A stretch of 34,138 nucleotides of DNA from Isosphaeraceae bacterium (lineage in GTDB: Bacteria; Planctomycetota; Planctomycetia; Isosphaerales; Isosphaeraceae): contig JANXSX010000093.1 of the NCBI GenBank assembly GCA_025356475.1, positions 1 through 34,138 on the forward strand. Reading direction: 5' to 3'. The translations under genes and the position numbers were made by a program. Under the pieces are notes generated by a model. That model was not told the DNA's origin, ran no database searches, and saw only the letters and a list, made by a program, of their open reading frames with translations. Position 1 is the stretch's first letter. Every line of letters begins with the position of its first letter. This document shows, one piece after another, positions 1 through 8,160 of this stretch.

Positions 1-2
1 TT

Positions 3-119
3 GGCGTTGTAGGAGGAGCTGCACTCACGCTCGTCGTGATCTGGAGGGTGGAACGCAAGCGGTTCCCAGGACCCCCCAGGGTTTCCTTGAACGAAAAGCA
101 GGATGCGAACCGCCTTTGA
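3..119 (+). CDS. C-terminal end of a membrane protein (partial, runs off left edge)
   Basis: The window opens inside a plus-strand frame that reads 38 codons to a TGA at 117-119. The visible peptide starts with a Gly/Val/Ala/Leu-rich hydrophobic stretch (GVVGGAALTLVVIW), followed directly by a basic patch (RVERKRFPG) and a short polar tail. That is the pattern of a final transmembrane helix with a cytoplasmic positively charged end, so the protein is probably anchored in the inner membrane. Nothing of the catalytic or extracellular part is visible, and no function can be given. The support is the hydrophobic/basic arrangement alone; a random open frame of this length at a window edge is possible. 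Confidence 0.5.
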   Translation, partial: GVVGGAALTLVVIWRVERKRFPGPPRVSLNEKQDANRL

Positions 120-148
120 ATCTCGCGTGCCTCGAGATTCAATCCCCC

Positions 149-189
149 GCAAAAAACAACCCCGGTCTCTCTCGCCAGGGAGACCGAGG
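149..189 (-). terminator. Intrinsic-terminator-like hairpin with U-tract on the minus strand
   Basis: CCCCGGTCTC (160-169) pairs with GAGACCGAGG (180-189) around a 10-nt loop. Read on the minus strand the stem is followed at once by GTTGTTTTTTGC, a textbook U-tract. On the plus strand there is no U-tract, so it would end the upstream membrane-protein transcript only as a plain hairpin. No convincing minus-strand gene lies to its right (190-612), so what it terminates is unknown; a small RNA is one possibility. Confidence 0.55.
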
Positions 190-514
190 TCATCGCAGGA
201 GATCTATTCGCCGCAGACCGTTCGCGCTTCTACAGGTAAGCCATAGGCACATTCAACTCACGTCAAACAAGCCCAACCGTTACCTGCATCCCCGGTTCGT
301 CTCCAGGTTCCTGACCCTCACGTTTTGCACTCACACTTATCATAGTATACTTCCGAGATATTGGGGAAAGTTCGAATCTCGGAGAAATCTTTTTCAGAGA
401 TTCCACTCCTCCAGGGAGGGGTACAAACAAGCTCTCTTCAGCCAAGACAGAGATAACCGAGTCGTACTTCGACCGGGGTTTCGTCCAATCCGTTCGATCG
501 ATTGGGGATAACAA

Positions 515-542
515 TTGGACGCGGACGACGAATCGGTACAAG
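515..542 (+). promoter_or_regulatory. Possible sigma70-type promoter before the anchored protein
   Basis: TTGGAC (515-520) and TACAAG (537-542) are separated by 16 bp and sit about 70 bp before the ATG at 613. The match is fair, not strong. The rest of the 190-612 interval shows no gene I can support. Confidence 0.25.
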
Positions 543-612
543 ATGGGGACTTCCATGGAGATCGTGATTGACCGCCGATCGTCCCCTCTCTTCACTGACC
601 GGAGCCTTCGCG

Positions 613-1488
613 ATGTCGCAGTACTATGAGAAGCCGACCCCTTATGCCCAGGCCGGAGGCTTCGGCCCGCCCGTTCAGAAAGAGCGCGGCTGCCTGTTCT
701 ATGGCTGCCTGATCGCGGTGATCATCGCGGTGCTCACGGTTGTGGCTGTCGGAGTCGCCGGCTACATGGGATATCGCTTCGTTGCCAAGATGGTGACCGA
801 GAACACCGAGCCCACTCCCATCGACTTGCCTGAAACCGAAATGCCGGAAGAGGAGCTTAAGGCGCTCACCGATCGATGGGAAGGCTTTCGAACCGCTCTC
901 AAAGATGACCAACCGACCGAGGAGATCGACCTTACAGCCGACGATATCAACGCCCTGATCAGCCAGAATCCAGACCTCAAGGGGCGTGTCCATGTCGATA
1001 TCCAAGGCGATAAGATTCAGGCCAAACTCAGCATTCCTGTCGACTTTCTTGGCCCTCCCGGCAAAGGCCGGTTCTTCAATGCCGAGGGGGAATTGAAGGC
1101 CTCTCTCGACGATGAGAACCTCGTCGTCAAACTTGTCTCGGCCAAGATCAAAGGCAAGGAACTCGACAGCAACTTCATGGCCAGTATTCAGGGCCAGAAC
1201 CTCGCAAAAGATATGGGAAACAGCAAGGAAAACCGCGCTTTCATCGCCAAGTTCGACCAGATCAAAGTCAAGGACGGTAAGGTGATCATCATACCCCGAA
1301 AGAAAACGGGGTCTGCGAAAGAGGACGAAACCAAGAAGGTCGACGAGCCCGCCGAAGCCAAGAAAGAGTTGGAGCCTTCTGAGCCTCCCGCCGAGAAAGC
1401 CAAGCCTGAGGTCGAGAAGGCCAAGCCTGAGGTTGAGAAAGCCCCGATCCCGCCCACCGTTGAGGATACCCCCAAGGTGGCAGCATGA
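613..1488 (+). CDS. Single-span membrane-anchored protein of unknown function with acidic/lysine-rich C-terminal tail
   Basis: I do not recognise this family. The ATG at 613 (MSQYYEKP...) is preferred over an in-frame ATG at 568 because the extra 15 residues look non-coding. The 291-residue protein has a short Pro/Tyr/Gly-rich cytoplasmic start, a CLFYGCLI segment leading into one strong transmembrane helix (about residues 36-60), and an extracytoplasmic domain of roughly 150 residues ending near IIIPRKK. The last 55 residues are low complexity, with a twice-repeated KPEVEKA unit. The folded domain has an alternating hydrophobic pattern suggesting beta structure, with a conserved-looking LTADDINALISQNPDLKG segment. 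It converges on leuA; a hairpin at 1494-1524 separates the two. Anchoring is well supported; the function is not. Confidence 0.75.
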   Translation: MSQYYEKPTPYAQAGGFGPPVQKERGCLFYGCLIAVIIAVLTVVAVGVAGYMGYRFVAKMVTENTEPTPIDLPETEMPEEELKALTDRWEGFRTALKDDQPTEEIDLTADDINALISQNPDLKGRVHVDIQGDKIQAKLSIPVDFLGPPGKGRFFNAEGELKASLDDENLVVKLVSAKIKGKELDSNFMASIQGQNLAKDMGNSKENRAFIAKFDQIKVKDGKVIIIPRKKTGSAKEDETKKVDEPAEAKKELEPSEPPAEKAKPEVEKAKPEVEKAPIPPTVEDTPKVAA

Positions 1489-1493
1489 TCGCG

Positions 1494-1524
1494 CCGGCTC
1501 GGACGGATTGCCCGCTCGAGCCGG
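1494..1524. terminator. Bidirectional hairpin between convergent genes
   Basis: CCGGCTCG (1494-1501) pairs with CGAGCCGG (1517-1524) over a 15-nt loop. It starts six bases after the stop of the anchored protein and lies 52 bases beyond the leuA stop on the other strand. No U-tract follows on either side, so it is a hairpin terminator candidate by position only. Confidence 0.4.
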
Positions 1525-1575
1525 TAAATCGTTGAGAAGCAACGGGAGATTCCTCTGGTCTGGAGCCTCCCGACC

Positions 1576-3147
1576 TTACGCCCCCATGCCGGGCCGCCCG
1601 ACGACTTCGCGAGCGTGCCCTCGTTCGCGACGAGTCGCGATTGCATTGACTGCGTTGAGGTAGGCCAGAGCCGAGGCCTCAATGATATCGGTCGAGGCCG
1701 CGCGACCGCGAACGGTATGACCGTCGCTGATCACCTCAAGCTCCAGCGAAACCTCGCCTTGGGCGTCCTTGCCTTCGGTGACGCCGCGAACCGAGAACTC
1801 TCGGAGGTTGGCAGTGACCCCCGTGACTCGTTCGACCGCCTTGAAGATTGCGTCCACTGGGCCATCCCCGATCGCGGCATCCTGGACGATGTGGCCGTCC
1901 GGAGCACGGATGCAGACCGTTGCCGTGGGCAAGATGTTCGTGCCCGCTGTCGTATGTAGGCTGATCAAACTCCAGTGGGCGGGGGCATCCTCCAGGTGCT
2001 TCTCAATCAGTACGGTCAGGTCCTCGTCGTAGACTTCTTTCTTCTTGTCGGCGAGGGCCTTGAAGTCGTCGAACAGGGTTTCAAGCTGCATGTCGGTCAG
2101 GTGGTAGCCCAGTTCATCGACCCGATCACGGAGCGCATGCCGGCCCGAGTGTTTGCCTAAGACGAGATCGGTCTTGGGAACTCCCACTTCTTCAGGCTTC
2201 ATGATTTCATAGGTAGATCGTTCTTTGAGCATTCCATCCTGATGGATACCCGCCTCGTGAGCGAAGGCGTTGCGACCGACGATCGCTTTGTTGCGCTGGA
2301 CACTCAGACCGGTGATGGTCGAGAGCATTCGGCTGATCGGGTAGAGCCGCTCGGTCTTGATGCCGGTGGTCAGACCATAGAAATCCTGGCGTGTCTTAAG
2401 TGCCATGACGATCTCTTCAAGGGCCGCGTTCCCCGCACGTTCGCCGATGCCGTTGATCGTGCATTCGACCTGCCTGGCACCCGCCTCGCAACCTGCCAGG
2501 CTATTGGCCACGGCCATGCCCAGATCGTCATGACAGTGAACACTGATCACGGCCTTGTCGATCCCTTTGACACGCTCGCTTAGGGTTCGGATGACGCTGG
2601 CGTATTGGGTCGGGGTCGCGTATCCCACCGTATCGGGAATATTGACTGTGGTCGCCCCTGCTTCGATGGCAGCCTCAACGACATCGCAGAGGAAGTCGAT
2701 CTCGGTTCTTGCTGCATCTTCAGGACTGAATTCGACATCGGCACAACAGGCTTTCGCCTGCCTGACACTCTGGACCGCTCGCTCGATCACTTGTTCACGC
2801 GTCATCTTGAGCTTGTGCTCGCGATGGATGGCGGACGTTGCAAGGAAAACATGAATCCGTGGCGTTCGGGCATACTTTAAGGCTTCCCAGGCTCGCTCGA
2901 TGTCTCGTTCGTTGCATCGGGCGAGCCCGCAGATCGTTGGGCCCGCGATTTCTGTAGCGATCGCCCGCACGGCTTCGAAGTCGCCTGGCGAAGCGATTGG
3001 GAAGCCGGCCTCGATAATATCGACCCCCAAGGCCGCGAGTGCCCTGGCCAGCTCGAGCTTCTCAGCGAGGTTCATGCTCGCCCCCGGTGACTGTTCGCCG
3101 TCGCGCAGGGTTGTGTCGAAGATCAGGATTCGGCTGGAATCGGCCAT
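1576..3147 (-). CDS. leuA: 2-isopropylmalate synthase
   Basis: Catalyses the first committed step of leucine biosynthesis: acetyl-CoA plus 3-methyl-2-oxobutanoate gives 2-isopropylmalate, in the cytoplasm. The N-terminal DRE-TIM (HMGL-like) barrel begins with [17 protein letters not shown]. Further on it has the metal-binding HxH ([12 protein letters not shown]) and the [13 protein letters not shown] signature. The C-terminal ~120 residues (from about TNILPTATV) match the LeuA allosteric/dimerisation domain that binds leucine. The start at 3147 gives 523 residues, normal for the family. An in-frame ATG at 3255 would add 36 residues read through a terminator-like hairpin, which argues against it. 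No other leu gene is adjacent; a dehydrogenase of the IcdA/LeuB superfamily lies near 17 kb. Leucine-responsive attenuation is suggested by the leader hairpin. Confidence 0.95.
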   Translation of the reverse strand: MADSSRILIFDTTLRDGEQSPGASMNLAEKLELARALAALGVDIIEAGFPIASPGDFEAVRAIATEIAGPTICGLARCNERDIERAWEALKYARTPRIHVFLATSAIHREHKLKMTREQVIERAVQSVRQAKACCADVEFSPEDAARTEIDFLCDVVEAAIEAGATTVNIPDTVGYATPTQYASVIRTLSERVKGIDKAVISVHCHDDLGMAVANSLAGCEAGARQVECTINGIGERAGNAALEEIVMALKTRQDFYGLTTGIKTERLYPISRMLSTITGLSVQRNKAIVGRNAFAHEAGIHQDGMLKERSTYEIMKPEEVGVPKTDLVLGKHSGRHALRDRVDELGYHLTDMQLETLFDDFKALADKKKEVYDEDLTVLIEKHLEDAPAHWSLISLHTTAGTNILPTATVCIRAPDGHIVQDAAIGDGPVDAIFKAVERVTGVTANLREFSVRGVTEGKDAQGEVSLELEVISDGHTVRGRAASTDIIEASALAYLNAVNAIATRRERGHAREVVGRPGMGA

Positions 3148-3175
3148 GAGCGTCGCCTGCCTGTGTGGGGTGAAG

Positions 3176-3235
3176 ACCAGGAAAAGAAACGAAAGAAGCC
3201 CCGAGACTGACCGCAAGTGCGGGTCTCGGGGCTTC
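3176..3235 (-). promoter_or_regulatory. Attenuator/terminator-like hairpin in the leuA leader
   Basis: GAAGCCCCGAGAC (3195-3207) is perfectly complementary to GTCTCGGGGCTTC (3223-3235); inside the loop CCGC and GCGG can extend the stem. On the minus strand the hairpin is followed by a T-rich run (TTTCGTTTCTTTTCC), and leuA starts about 48 nt further on. A strong intrinsic terminator between promoter and start codon is the arrangement of transcription attenuation. The in-frame sequence just after the stem is Leu-rich (LLSFLFL), but a classical separate leader peptide is not clear. Confidence 0.6.
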
Positions 3236-3494
3236 GTACTGATCGGGCGTGACATTCGCGCCGTGGACGAACCCTAAGACCGCTCTCCCCCGAGGATCGG
3301 AAGGAGGGCTGACCGAAGTCGGAGGCCCAGGAATTGGTGGCGAATGATCATGGATTGTCTGACGGTCGGATCGGCTAAAAAGTTCGCAAGTCAAGAAATT
3401 ATTCTAATCCCGGAGACTCCGCCGGTCAATCGCGCGCCGACCCTCAATCGGGAGAGTGGTTGGACTTTACGGGGATTACCGATGATGGTATCGC

Positions 3495-5132
3495 ATGGTC
3501 ATGATGGCAGAGAACTCAGGCTACGTTCGAGGTCAAACACGGATGTTGAGCCTCCGAAATCGATGGATCGCACTCGGGATTCTGCCGTTCCTGGCAATCC
3601 TCTTGCCTTGGGATCTCTATCAGGGTTCAAGATTTTCGGACCCGATGAAGCGCGGGCATGAGGCCTGGATTGGTCGACAGATCGGTCGTACCGCGAGAAA
3701 CCACGTCGTGCTCGGCCTCGGCACGACGAAGGGTGCGAATATCACAACGGTCCACTCCGATGAGAGTCTAGAAATTCATCGTTCCTACAGCCCACTCGCG
3801 TCGTGGTTGGTCGCGATCCCGATGGCGCTTGGAGTCCCGTTCCATTCTTCGATCAAGTTATCTGTCTTCGTCTCGATGAACTTATTCTTTTTCAGTCTTT
3901 GGCGGTTCGCGGGAGAGCTCTGGGGGCGGCGGGTCGGCTTACTGGCAACCGTGTTCGCCGCTACGTTCCCGATCGTCCTCTTTCAGTATGGACTGACCTG
4001 CATTTTTGAGATTCTGGCACTCGGACCGTTGATGGCGTCAGTTGCGCTTCTGGCTCGTCCTGAACGAGGCCGGCTGGGCTGGATTGGGCTGGTCGCCATG
4101 TCGATCTCCGCCGTGATGAACTCGTGGATCTGTTGGTTAGTCATCCTTCCGGGACTGTTGGTGGACTTCCGGCGGGGAAACCGAGTTGGGGCGATCTGTG
4201 TTGGGGGGCTCTCGGTTGTGATTCCAACGGCGGTTCATTTACTGACATGCGGACTTGCCTCGGGTGACCTGAAGTCGGATCTCATCCACTTCATGGGGCA
4301 CGTCCTGGAGCGACTCTCGACCCGAACTGATCAAGGCTCACCTATTGGTTACAGCCAGGTTGCCACACTCCTCTGGACACGTTGGATCCGGGGACTTGGT
4401 CTCGTCCCCATGGTGTGTGTCTCGCTCTGTTTGGTGGCGATCTGGTCGTCTCGATTCCGAGTGACAGGCTGGTACTGGTTCGCGGTCCTCTTTGTGTTCG
4501 CCTTACCTCTCAATCTGGCACCAAATATCGCCTACTACCACGACTTCTTTGTCATGCTCTTTGTGCCGGTCGCAGCGATATCCTGTGCCTACGTAACGGA
4601 TTGCTGGATCGCTCAGTCGCGAGATGACTGGCGGGGCCGGGCTCGAGTTGCCTTTGTCTTGACCCTGTTTCTTGGCCTTGATGTGATCCCCAGGACAAAG
4701 TTGACGCGATTGAGCCCACTCGATTATGAGCAGGAAGCAATTTGCAACGAAATTGGGCGAATGGTTGAGCCGGGCGACTTTGTGATCGCCAACGACGCCT
4801 TTTGTTTCATCTCTGATGGCCATGCCCAACAGGTCGGCGTCCGTCTCGGGGTAAGTCCGCTCCCCTTCTTCGCGGGACAGATGGCTCAGTCCGTGGCCGT
4901 GGCAATGGGAACGGACGAGGCATCAAGGCTGGCCGAGACCGCCGGGCCTGGGCGTCGTGTCGTAATCGTTGAAGTTGGCGACAAGCCCTGGGACCTACCT
5001 TCCGGCTTCGAGAGACTCACGCCTTTAGACAACCCGTTGATCATTGCGATCAAGAGGACTCCAACCCGTGACCCGTCCATGGGGCGATCCGAACAGACAG
5101 CGACACCTGGATCAACATCGTCTCGCAAGTGA
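3495..5132 (+). CDS. GT-C superfamily (ArnT/PMT-like, GT39-type) integral membrane glycosyltransferase
   Basis: A 545-residue polytopic protein with roughly ten hydrophobic helices between residues 25 and 400 and a soluble C-terminal domain (about 410-545). The first periplasmic loop (SDPMKRGHEAWIGRQIG, then the ...ITTVHSDESLEIHRSYSPL region and a helix) resembles the N-terminal region of dolichyl-phosphate-mannose or undecaprenyl-phosphate sugar transferases of the GT-C fold. Such enzymes move a sugar from a polyprenyl phosphate to protein or lipid A on the outer face of the inner membrane. Acceptor and donor cannot be told. Starts at 3495, 3501, 3504 or 3543 are all possible; 3543 has a GAGG about 10 nt upstream and removes 16 polar residues. 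No clear operon partner: a 319-bp gap follows. Confidence 0.7.
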   Translation: MVMMAENSGYVRGQTRMLSLRNRWIALGILPFLAILLPWDLYQGSRFSDPMKRGHEAWIGRQIGRTARNHVVLGLGTTKGANITTVHSDESLEIHRSYSPLASWLVAIPMALGVPFHSSIKLSVFVSMNLFFFSLWRFAGELWGRRVGLLATVFAATFPIVLFQYGLTCIFEILALGPLMASVALLARPERGRLGWIGLVAMSISAVMNSWICWLVILPGLLVDFRRGNRVGAICVGGLSVVIPTAVHLLTCGLASGDLKSDLIHFMGHVLERLSTRTDQGSPIGYSQVATLLWTRWIRGLGLVPMVCVSLCLVAIWSSRFRVTGWYWFAVLFVFALPLNLAPNIAYYHDFFVMLFVPVAAISCAYVTDCWIAQSRDDWRGRARVAFVLTLFLGLDVIPRTKLTRLSPLDYEQEAICNEIGRMVEPGDFVIANDAFCFISDGHAQQVGVRLGVSPLPFFAGQMAQSVAVAMGTDEASRLAETAGPGRRVVIVEVGDKPWDLPSGFERLTPLDNPLIIAIKRTPTRDPSMGRSEQTATPGSTSSRK

Positions 5133-5274
5133 AGCAATCGAGGTTTTCGATCGAGAGCGGCAGAGGACTTCCCCCTTGTGTTAGGCTTCCGCACCGCCTG
5201 AAATCGTGTAAATCACGACATTCTCATGACCTTAAAGGTTCGTGTTCTCACAAAATCATCCTTGCTGAACGGAG

Positions 5275-5303
5275 TTGACTCAGTTCGTTTTTCACAGCAC
5301 AAT
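5275..5303 (+). promoter_or_regulatory. Candidate sigma70 promoter upstream of the deacetylase-nagB pair
   Basis: TTGACT (5275-5280) and CACAAT (5298-5303) are spaced by exactly 17 bp, about 150 bp before the deacetylase ATG at 5452. It is the only good match in the 5133-5451 gap, which otherwise contains no gene I can support. Confidence 0.4.
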
Positions 5304-5451
5304 GACCTTGGCGGTGAACTCGTAAAGAATTCAGATTGGGTGTTCTCGACTGGGTCGTTCGTAGATCTCCAGACTTAGGTCGGATTTCCTCCCCCCGCCG
5401 TTCGCGGACGCATCCCACGCCCCGGAACGCACTGCCGGAGCTAGTATCGTC

Positions 5452-6411
5452 ATGAGCCAGCCGATCGAATCCCGTTCTACCCAGTGGCTGCCCGCCTTCG
5501 ACCGCCTGCTTCGCACGGTCAAAGAGAGCGGGCCCCACGGGCATCTGACCGATATCCGTGAGAGCTTACGAAACGTGCTCGGGCCGAATCGACCCCTCGT
5601 CATGCTCTGCCCGCATGCAGACGATGGAGCAATCACGGCTGCATGCTTGATGCACGAATATGCGGTGCGGAGGGGTTTGCCGGTGATCGAGGTTCTCGTT
5701 TTCGCCGGCGAGCGAAACGTTGCCGCGCCCTGGCTGAACGATCAGAAGAAAGTCTCCGTCCGGGAGAGTGAGTTCCGGCTCGAATGCAGTGTTCTCGGAG
5801 CGGAGTCGGTCTGTTGGGATCTCGACGCCTATCGGACCCCGGGCTATCAGCCGAGTGGACATGATATCGATAAGATCGTGGCCTGGTTCCGAGATCGAAA
5901 GCCGGGGGCTGTCATCGTTCCGCCGGCGACGGATGCTCACCTGGCGCACAGAATGACCCGCGCGATTGCCGGTGTCGGGCTGGTGGGGGCTGGGCTTTCC
6001 GACACGTTGGTACTGACGGGCTGGACTCCTTGGGGACCTCTCCCCAAGCCCAATGCCTACTTCACCTACGATGGAGAAGCCGAACGGACCAAAGAGTGGG
6101 CGATCCATTGCCATGCCTCGCAAGTCCTGCTGACGGACTACACCGAATTTTGCTCACACCTGGGCCGGGCCTATGCCGCTCTGACCCGCGAGTGGGCCGA
6201 AGGGCATAGCCTGACCGGTCGCGCGCATCGCACCGACGAACGTTTTGTCGGTGTGGAACTGTTCCAGGTGGAACGCTATGACCCAACTCATCTCGATCCA
6301 TGTTCGACCGACCCGATCATGATGGCGCTCGGGATGTTGGGCGGTTACATTCCCTACGAGACCGAAAAGCTATCAAACTTGGCGGCAGGGGCGTTGGCCT
6401 CGCCTGTTTGA
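5452..6411 (+). CDS. PIG-L/LmbE family zinc-dependent N-deacetylase
   Basis: 319 residues with the family signature PHADDGAI (about residues 48-55), whose His-x-Asp-Asp supplies the metal ligand and catalytic Asp. A second conserved block, PPATDAHLAHR (about 162-172), carries the remaining His ligand. The fold is that of GlcNAc-PI, mycothiol, bacillithiol and chitooligosaccharide de-N-acetylases, which remove acetate from N-acetylglucosamine-type groups. The next gene is glucosamine-6-phosphate deaminase on the same strand 111 bp away, so the likely substrate is an N-acetylhexosamine derivative used for catabolism or recycling (inference). In Bacteroidetes the two domains occur fused in one long NagB-like protein, which supports a linked job. 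An alternative role in a low-molecular-weight thiol pathway cannot be excluded; no glycosyltransferase or cysteine ligase of such a pathway is adjacent. Confidence 0.88.
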   Translation: MSQPIESRSTQWLPAFDRLLRTVKESGPHGHLTDIRESLRNVLGPNRPLVMLCPHADDGAITAACLMHEYAVRRGLPVIEVLVFAGERNVAAPWLNDQKKVSVRESEFRLECSVLGAESVCWDLDAYRTPGYQPSGHDIDKIVAWFRDRKPGAVIVPPATDAHLAHRMTRAIAGVGLVGAGLSDTLVLTGWTPWGPLPKPNAYFTYDGEAERTKEWAIHCHASQVLLTDYTEFCSHLGRAYAALTREWAEGHSLTGRAHRTDERFVGVELFQVERYDPTHLDPCSTDPIMMALGMLGGYIPYETEKLSNLAAGALASPV

Positions 6412-6522
6412 TGACTCTTCGCCAAGTCGTTTTCTCAGATCTTTCAGCCAAGATTATCTTCAAGATCTGCACATCTTGGGAGGCGAATCGAGTCTCTCCG
6501 GGTTCCTTGGAGTGTTGCACCG

Positions 6523-7329
6523 ATGCCGTTTGCAGTCGCCCGATCGTTAGAGATTGCCGACCAGACTGTTTCGATTTACTCGAACTCCGTCTCTGCCAGC
6601 CGCGCCGCAGGCGAAGTGATTGCGAGAACCATTCGGTCGGCTGTTTCTGTGCGGGGCAAGGCCGTTCTCGGACTGGCGACCGGCACGTCATCGATCTTGG
6701 TCTATGAGCACCTCGCTTCGCTCTTCCGTCAAAAGGATCTCTCGTTTGCAGATGTGACGACCTATAATCTCGACGAATATTACCCGACAGCTCCGACAGC
6801 TCCTCAGAGCTATCGCAGGTTCATGGCGGATCACCTGTTCGATAAGGTCGACCTCGCTGCGAACCGGACCCATCTCCTTGATGGGACCGTGCCCGAGGCT
6901 TTTGCCGCAGATCATGCGGCGGCATACGACGATTGGATCAAGTCGGATGGTGGGCTGGACCTCCAATTTCTCGGTGTTGGACGTAACGGCCATATCGGTT
7001 TTAACGAGCCGAGTGATATCGGCGTTGCACGCGCTCTGGAGCTGCCGACACGATTAGCTGAGCTTCACCCCATCACACTCGCCGATGCCGCCCGAGATTT
7101 TGGGGGTGACGAGACGCGAGTTCCTCGGCGGGCTTTAACGATGGGAATCGCGCCCATCCTATCGGCGAGATCGATTCTTGTTCTCGCCTTTGGGGCCAGC
7201 AAGGCGGCACCTGTGGCTCAAGCTCTGACCGGACCGATCTGCTCCGAGCTTCCTGCGTCACTGTTGCAGACTGTCTCTGAAAAAGTGATCTGGATCTTGG
7301 ATGAAGCGGCCGCGCGAGATTTAGGGTGA
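6523..7329 (+). CDS. nagB: Glucosamine-6-phosphate deaminase
   Basis: Converts glucosamine 6-phosphate to fructose 6-phosphate plus ammonia in the cytoplasm, feeding amino sugars into glycolysis. The 268-residue protein has the phosphate loop GLATGTSS (about 50-57), the YNLDEYY segment with the catalytic Asp (about 84-90), and the GVGRNGHIGFNEPSD block with the ring-opening His and Glu (about 151-165). Length matches the short Gram-positive-type enzymes; the extended allosteric C-terminus of the E. coli enzyme is absent. Start at ATG 6523 has a weak TTGGAG about 10 nt upstream. It follows the PIG-L deacetylase by 111 bp and is probably co-transcribed. 6-Phosphogluconolactonase shares the fold but lacks the NGHIGFNEP block. 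Confidence 0.93.
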   Translation: MPFAVARSLEIADQTVSIYSNSVSASRAAGEVIARTIRSAVSVRGKAVLGLATGTSSILVYEHLASLFRQKDLSFADVTTYNLDEYYPTAPTAPQSYRRFMADHLFDKVDLAANRTHLLDGTVPEAFAADHAAAYDDWIKSDGGLDLQFLGVGRNGHIGFNEPSDIGVARALELPTRLAELHPITLADAARDFGGDETRVPRRALTMGIAPILSARSILVLAFGASKAAPVAQALTGPICSELPASLLQTVSEKVIWILDEAAARDLG

Positions 7330-7751
7330 ACTGGTCTCGGCAGTTCCCTGACTCCATCCGGAACCTTACGGATGATCAATAAGCGACCCTCAGAGGATTG
7401 CAAAGTCCGTCCCAGCTTCCCCTGAGAGAAGATGGCCGAAGCCCAGATGAGGGTGTATTCGCGTGACCATTGCCGCCGGCCCCCATTCGCCGCGATGCGG
7501 CGCGTACTCCCAATGGAGAAGGAAGGGTTGAGGACTTTGCAACTCGCCTGTAAGCGACCCACTAGACTTCGCGCCTCATGTGTGTTTAACTCATGTCTCA
7601 ATTGAACCGTACGGTTCGACGGTCGACGTCGATCTCACTGATTTTTCACACTACGTTCATGTTTGATGGATCCAGTCGAAGGGACCATGCCGGTCCCGTC
7701 TTTGCTGTCATGGGTTTGTCGCCAACGCATTTGTGATAAGGATTGTTTTTG
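7330..7751. other. Intergenic region with a perfect 14-bp palindrome
   Basis: No gene here is well supported. GAACCGTACGGTTC at 7604-7617 is a perfect palindrome without a loop, the form of a dimeric regulator's operator. It lies about 135 bp before the small membrane-protein gene. A minus-strand frame (7218-7601, TTG start) runs through most of the interval but overlaps the end of nagB by 112 bp and is doubtful. Confidence 0.35.
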
Positions 7752-8102
7752 ATGGGTTCCATGGTCCTTTACTATTTTGCGATCAAGGGCATGTTTTTCT
7801 TCAGTTTGGTACGCGCACAAGTCAAATCCGAGGCACTGTCGAAGCATTACATTTTTCTCGGGTTCATTTATTCCCTGGCTGTCGCCTTTCTGAGTGTGAC
7901 TCTGCTTTTGAGTTGGTTAGAAGACAACTGGGCAATGTGGCAGATTCAGCTCGCCAGCATGCTGAGGATTTCGCCTTGGTTGGCTTGGATTGGCCAGACG
8001 TTCCTGATTTCTTCCTTTTATTTTTGGCTCCTCTCGAGGTTTGATGAAGGGATCGCGTTTGTGATCCTCGTCATCTTGGGGATTGCTATCGTACTGTTTT
8101 GA
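7752..8102 (+). CDS. Small polytopic membrane protein, unknown function
   Basis: 116 residues that are almost entirely hydrophobic, with about four predicted helices: residues ~4-20 (LYYFAIKGMFFFSLV), ~35-58 (IFLGFIYSLAVAFLSVTLLL), ~72-95 and ~98-116 ending IVLF. The ATG at 7752 is chosen because AAGGA (7738-7742) lies 9 nt upstream; a TTG at 7743 and an ATG at 7761 are alternatives. Charged residues cluster in the loop after helix 1 (RAQVKSEALSKH), which would be cytoplasmic by the positive-inside rule. It precedes the zinc-ribbon membrane protein by 58 bp on the same strand. I do not recognise the family and give no function. Confidence 0.65.
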   Translation: MGSMVLYYFAIKGMFFFSLVRAQVKSEALSKHYIFLGFIYSLAVAFLSVTLLLSWLEDNWAMWQIQLASMLRISPWLAWIGQTFLISSFYFWLLSRFDEGIAFVILVILGIAIVLF

Positions 8103-8160
8103 TCTAGTGCCTCGATCTGCGATCGAGGAGTGGGCTCCGAAACGGCGAGGTCGTAGCCTG

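Noticed and set aside
263-595. Minus-strand 110-codon frame ahead of the U-tract hairpin
   Set aside because: Placed as if terminated by the hairpin at 149-189, but composition is not protein-like and the start overlaps the next gene's leader.
7218-7601. Minus-strand 127-codon frame with fairly protein-like sequence
   Set aside because: It needs a TTG start, overlaps the nagB 3' end by 112 bp on the opposite strand, and shows no recognisable domain.
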